DNA from: Candidatus Hodarchaeota archaeon
GTDB lineage: Archaea > Asgardarchaeota > Heimdallarchaeia > Hodarchaeales > YT1-039
Assembly (NCBI GenBank): GCA_016840025.1
Contig: JAEOTF010000301.1
Span: 1 to 14,441, forward strand
Length of the DNA stretch: 14,441 nt
Reading direction: 5' to 3'
Numbering within the stretch: position 1 is the stretch's first letter; every line of letters starts with the position of its first letter. The position numbers and the translations under genes were made by a program. Below the pieces are notes generated by a model. The model saw only the letters and a list, made by a program, of their open reading frames with translations. It was not told the DNA's origin and made no database searches. Shown piece by piece: positions 13,970 through 14,441 of this stretch.

Positions 13970-14441
13970 ATGTCATTCCTGAAACGATTTTTTGCAAGGA
14001 GAAAAGAAAAAACTGAAGAATTGAAAGCAAAAGGAAAAGAAAAAGCTGTTGAAACTACAAAAGAAAAGGGAAAAGAGATTGTTACAGAAAAAGTAAAGGC
14101 TATAGGAAAGCCTGAAGTGTATCACATCCAAGGAAAAAAGACTGTCAAAATTAAATCCCCGTACGAATTTTTGAATGGAGATTGTTATGTCATCAAAGCT
14201 GATCCTAAAGTTTTCATCTGGCTTGGTGAAAAATCATATGCTGATGATAAGGCTGTTGCTGCTTGGGCAGCTAAACAGTTCGATTTCATTGATCCAGATT
14301 TGGATATTGACACTGAAGTCCAAGGAAAAGAGAGCAGTGAATTTAAAAAGGTAGTTGGTCAGTTTAAAGTGACCGTAGGTGATACACCAGGATTTCTAAA
14401 GCATATTGATACATCTCCTAAATATGATTACAAATTATATC
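13970..14441 (+). CDS. Gelsolin-like domain protein, N-terminal part (3' end outside window)
   Basis: ATG at 13970-13972 with GGAGA at 13956-13960 opens a frame that runs off the window after 157 codons. Residues 1-48 are highly charged (MSFLKRFFARRKEKTEELKA, then repeats of Lys/Glu), predicted to be a long helix. From about 50 to 135 there is a gelsolin-type repeat: FLNGDCYVIKADPKVFIWLG (68-86) has the GDxYVI..xxKVFIWxG signature, followed by the helix SYADDKAVAAWAAKQF. Gelsolins bind, sever or bundle actin filaments. Asgard archaea encode one- and two-domain gelsolins along with actin and profilin homologues. A second domain may start just before the cut, where GQFKVTVGDTPGFLKHID is seen. 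The basic leader is unusual and could bind membrane or actin. This gene is the main taxonomic marker in the window. Confidence 0.85.
   Translation, partial: MSFLKRFFARRKEKTEELKAKGKEKAVETTKEKGKEIVTEKVKAIGKPEVYHIQGKKTVKIKSPYEFLNGDCYVIKADPKVFIWLGEKSYADDKAVAAWAAKQFDFIDPDLDIDTEVQGKESSEFKKVVGQFKVTVGDTPGFLKHIDTSPKYDYKLY

Noticed and set aside
1..14441. CRISPR array, tRNA or rRNA genes
   Set aside because: No regularly spaced direct repeats and no cloverleaf or rRNA-like segments were seen on either strand.

Overview
The window looks like a chromosomal segment of an Asgard archaeon. The strongest clue is the gene running off the right edge, which encodes a gelsolin-like domain, an actin-regulator fold that Asgard archaea share with eukaryotes. 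Other archaeal signs are a divergent TFB (TFIIB-like) protein, a UbiA-type prenyltransferase of the kind used for ether lipids, an AbrB-type small regulator, Shine-Dalgarno motifs of the GGTGA/GAGGT type, T-tract terminators and TATA-like boxes. No rRNA, tRNA or CRISPR array is visible.

Left end (1-1650): the 3' part of a TnpB-like gene of the IS200/IS605 kind. It is clearly richer in G+C than its surroundings and carries an apparent substitution at the third RuvC acidic position. It is followed by an AT-rich scar region with a doubtful small ORF, a short AbrB-like gene that starts at GTG or TTG, and a remnant of an EamA/DMT transporter whose frame runs antisense into the AbrB gene. This is an eroded insertion zone.

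Centre (1648-8883): a 1772-residue surface protein on the minus strand, with a signal sequence, about 17 Ig-like beta modules, dozens of N-glycosylation sequons and one C-terminal membrane anchor. It is divergent from a tightly packed plus-strand operon of three unrecognised genes: a soluble protein, a small Cys/His-rich protein and a multi-pass membrane protein with an HxxxH motif.

Right half (8976-14441): a small unknown minus-strand gene lies divergent from a 48-codon microprotein gene with a very strong Shine-Dalgarno sequence. Next are two minus-strand genes, a UbiA prenyltransferase and, upstream of it, a TFB-like protein that keeps the B-reader, B-linker and two cyclin repeats but has lost the N-terminal zinc ribbon. 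Divergent from these is a plus-strand set: a type I membrane protein with a beta-rich ectodomain, a translationally coupled two-span membrane protein and a small zinc-finger protein. The gelsolin-like gene follows.

The most promising points are the ribbon-less TFB paralogue, the two compact membrane-associated operons of unknown function, the giant Ig-repeat surface protein, and the gelsolin-like protein with a highly charged N-terminal leader. All functional statements come from reading the sequence; no database search was run.
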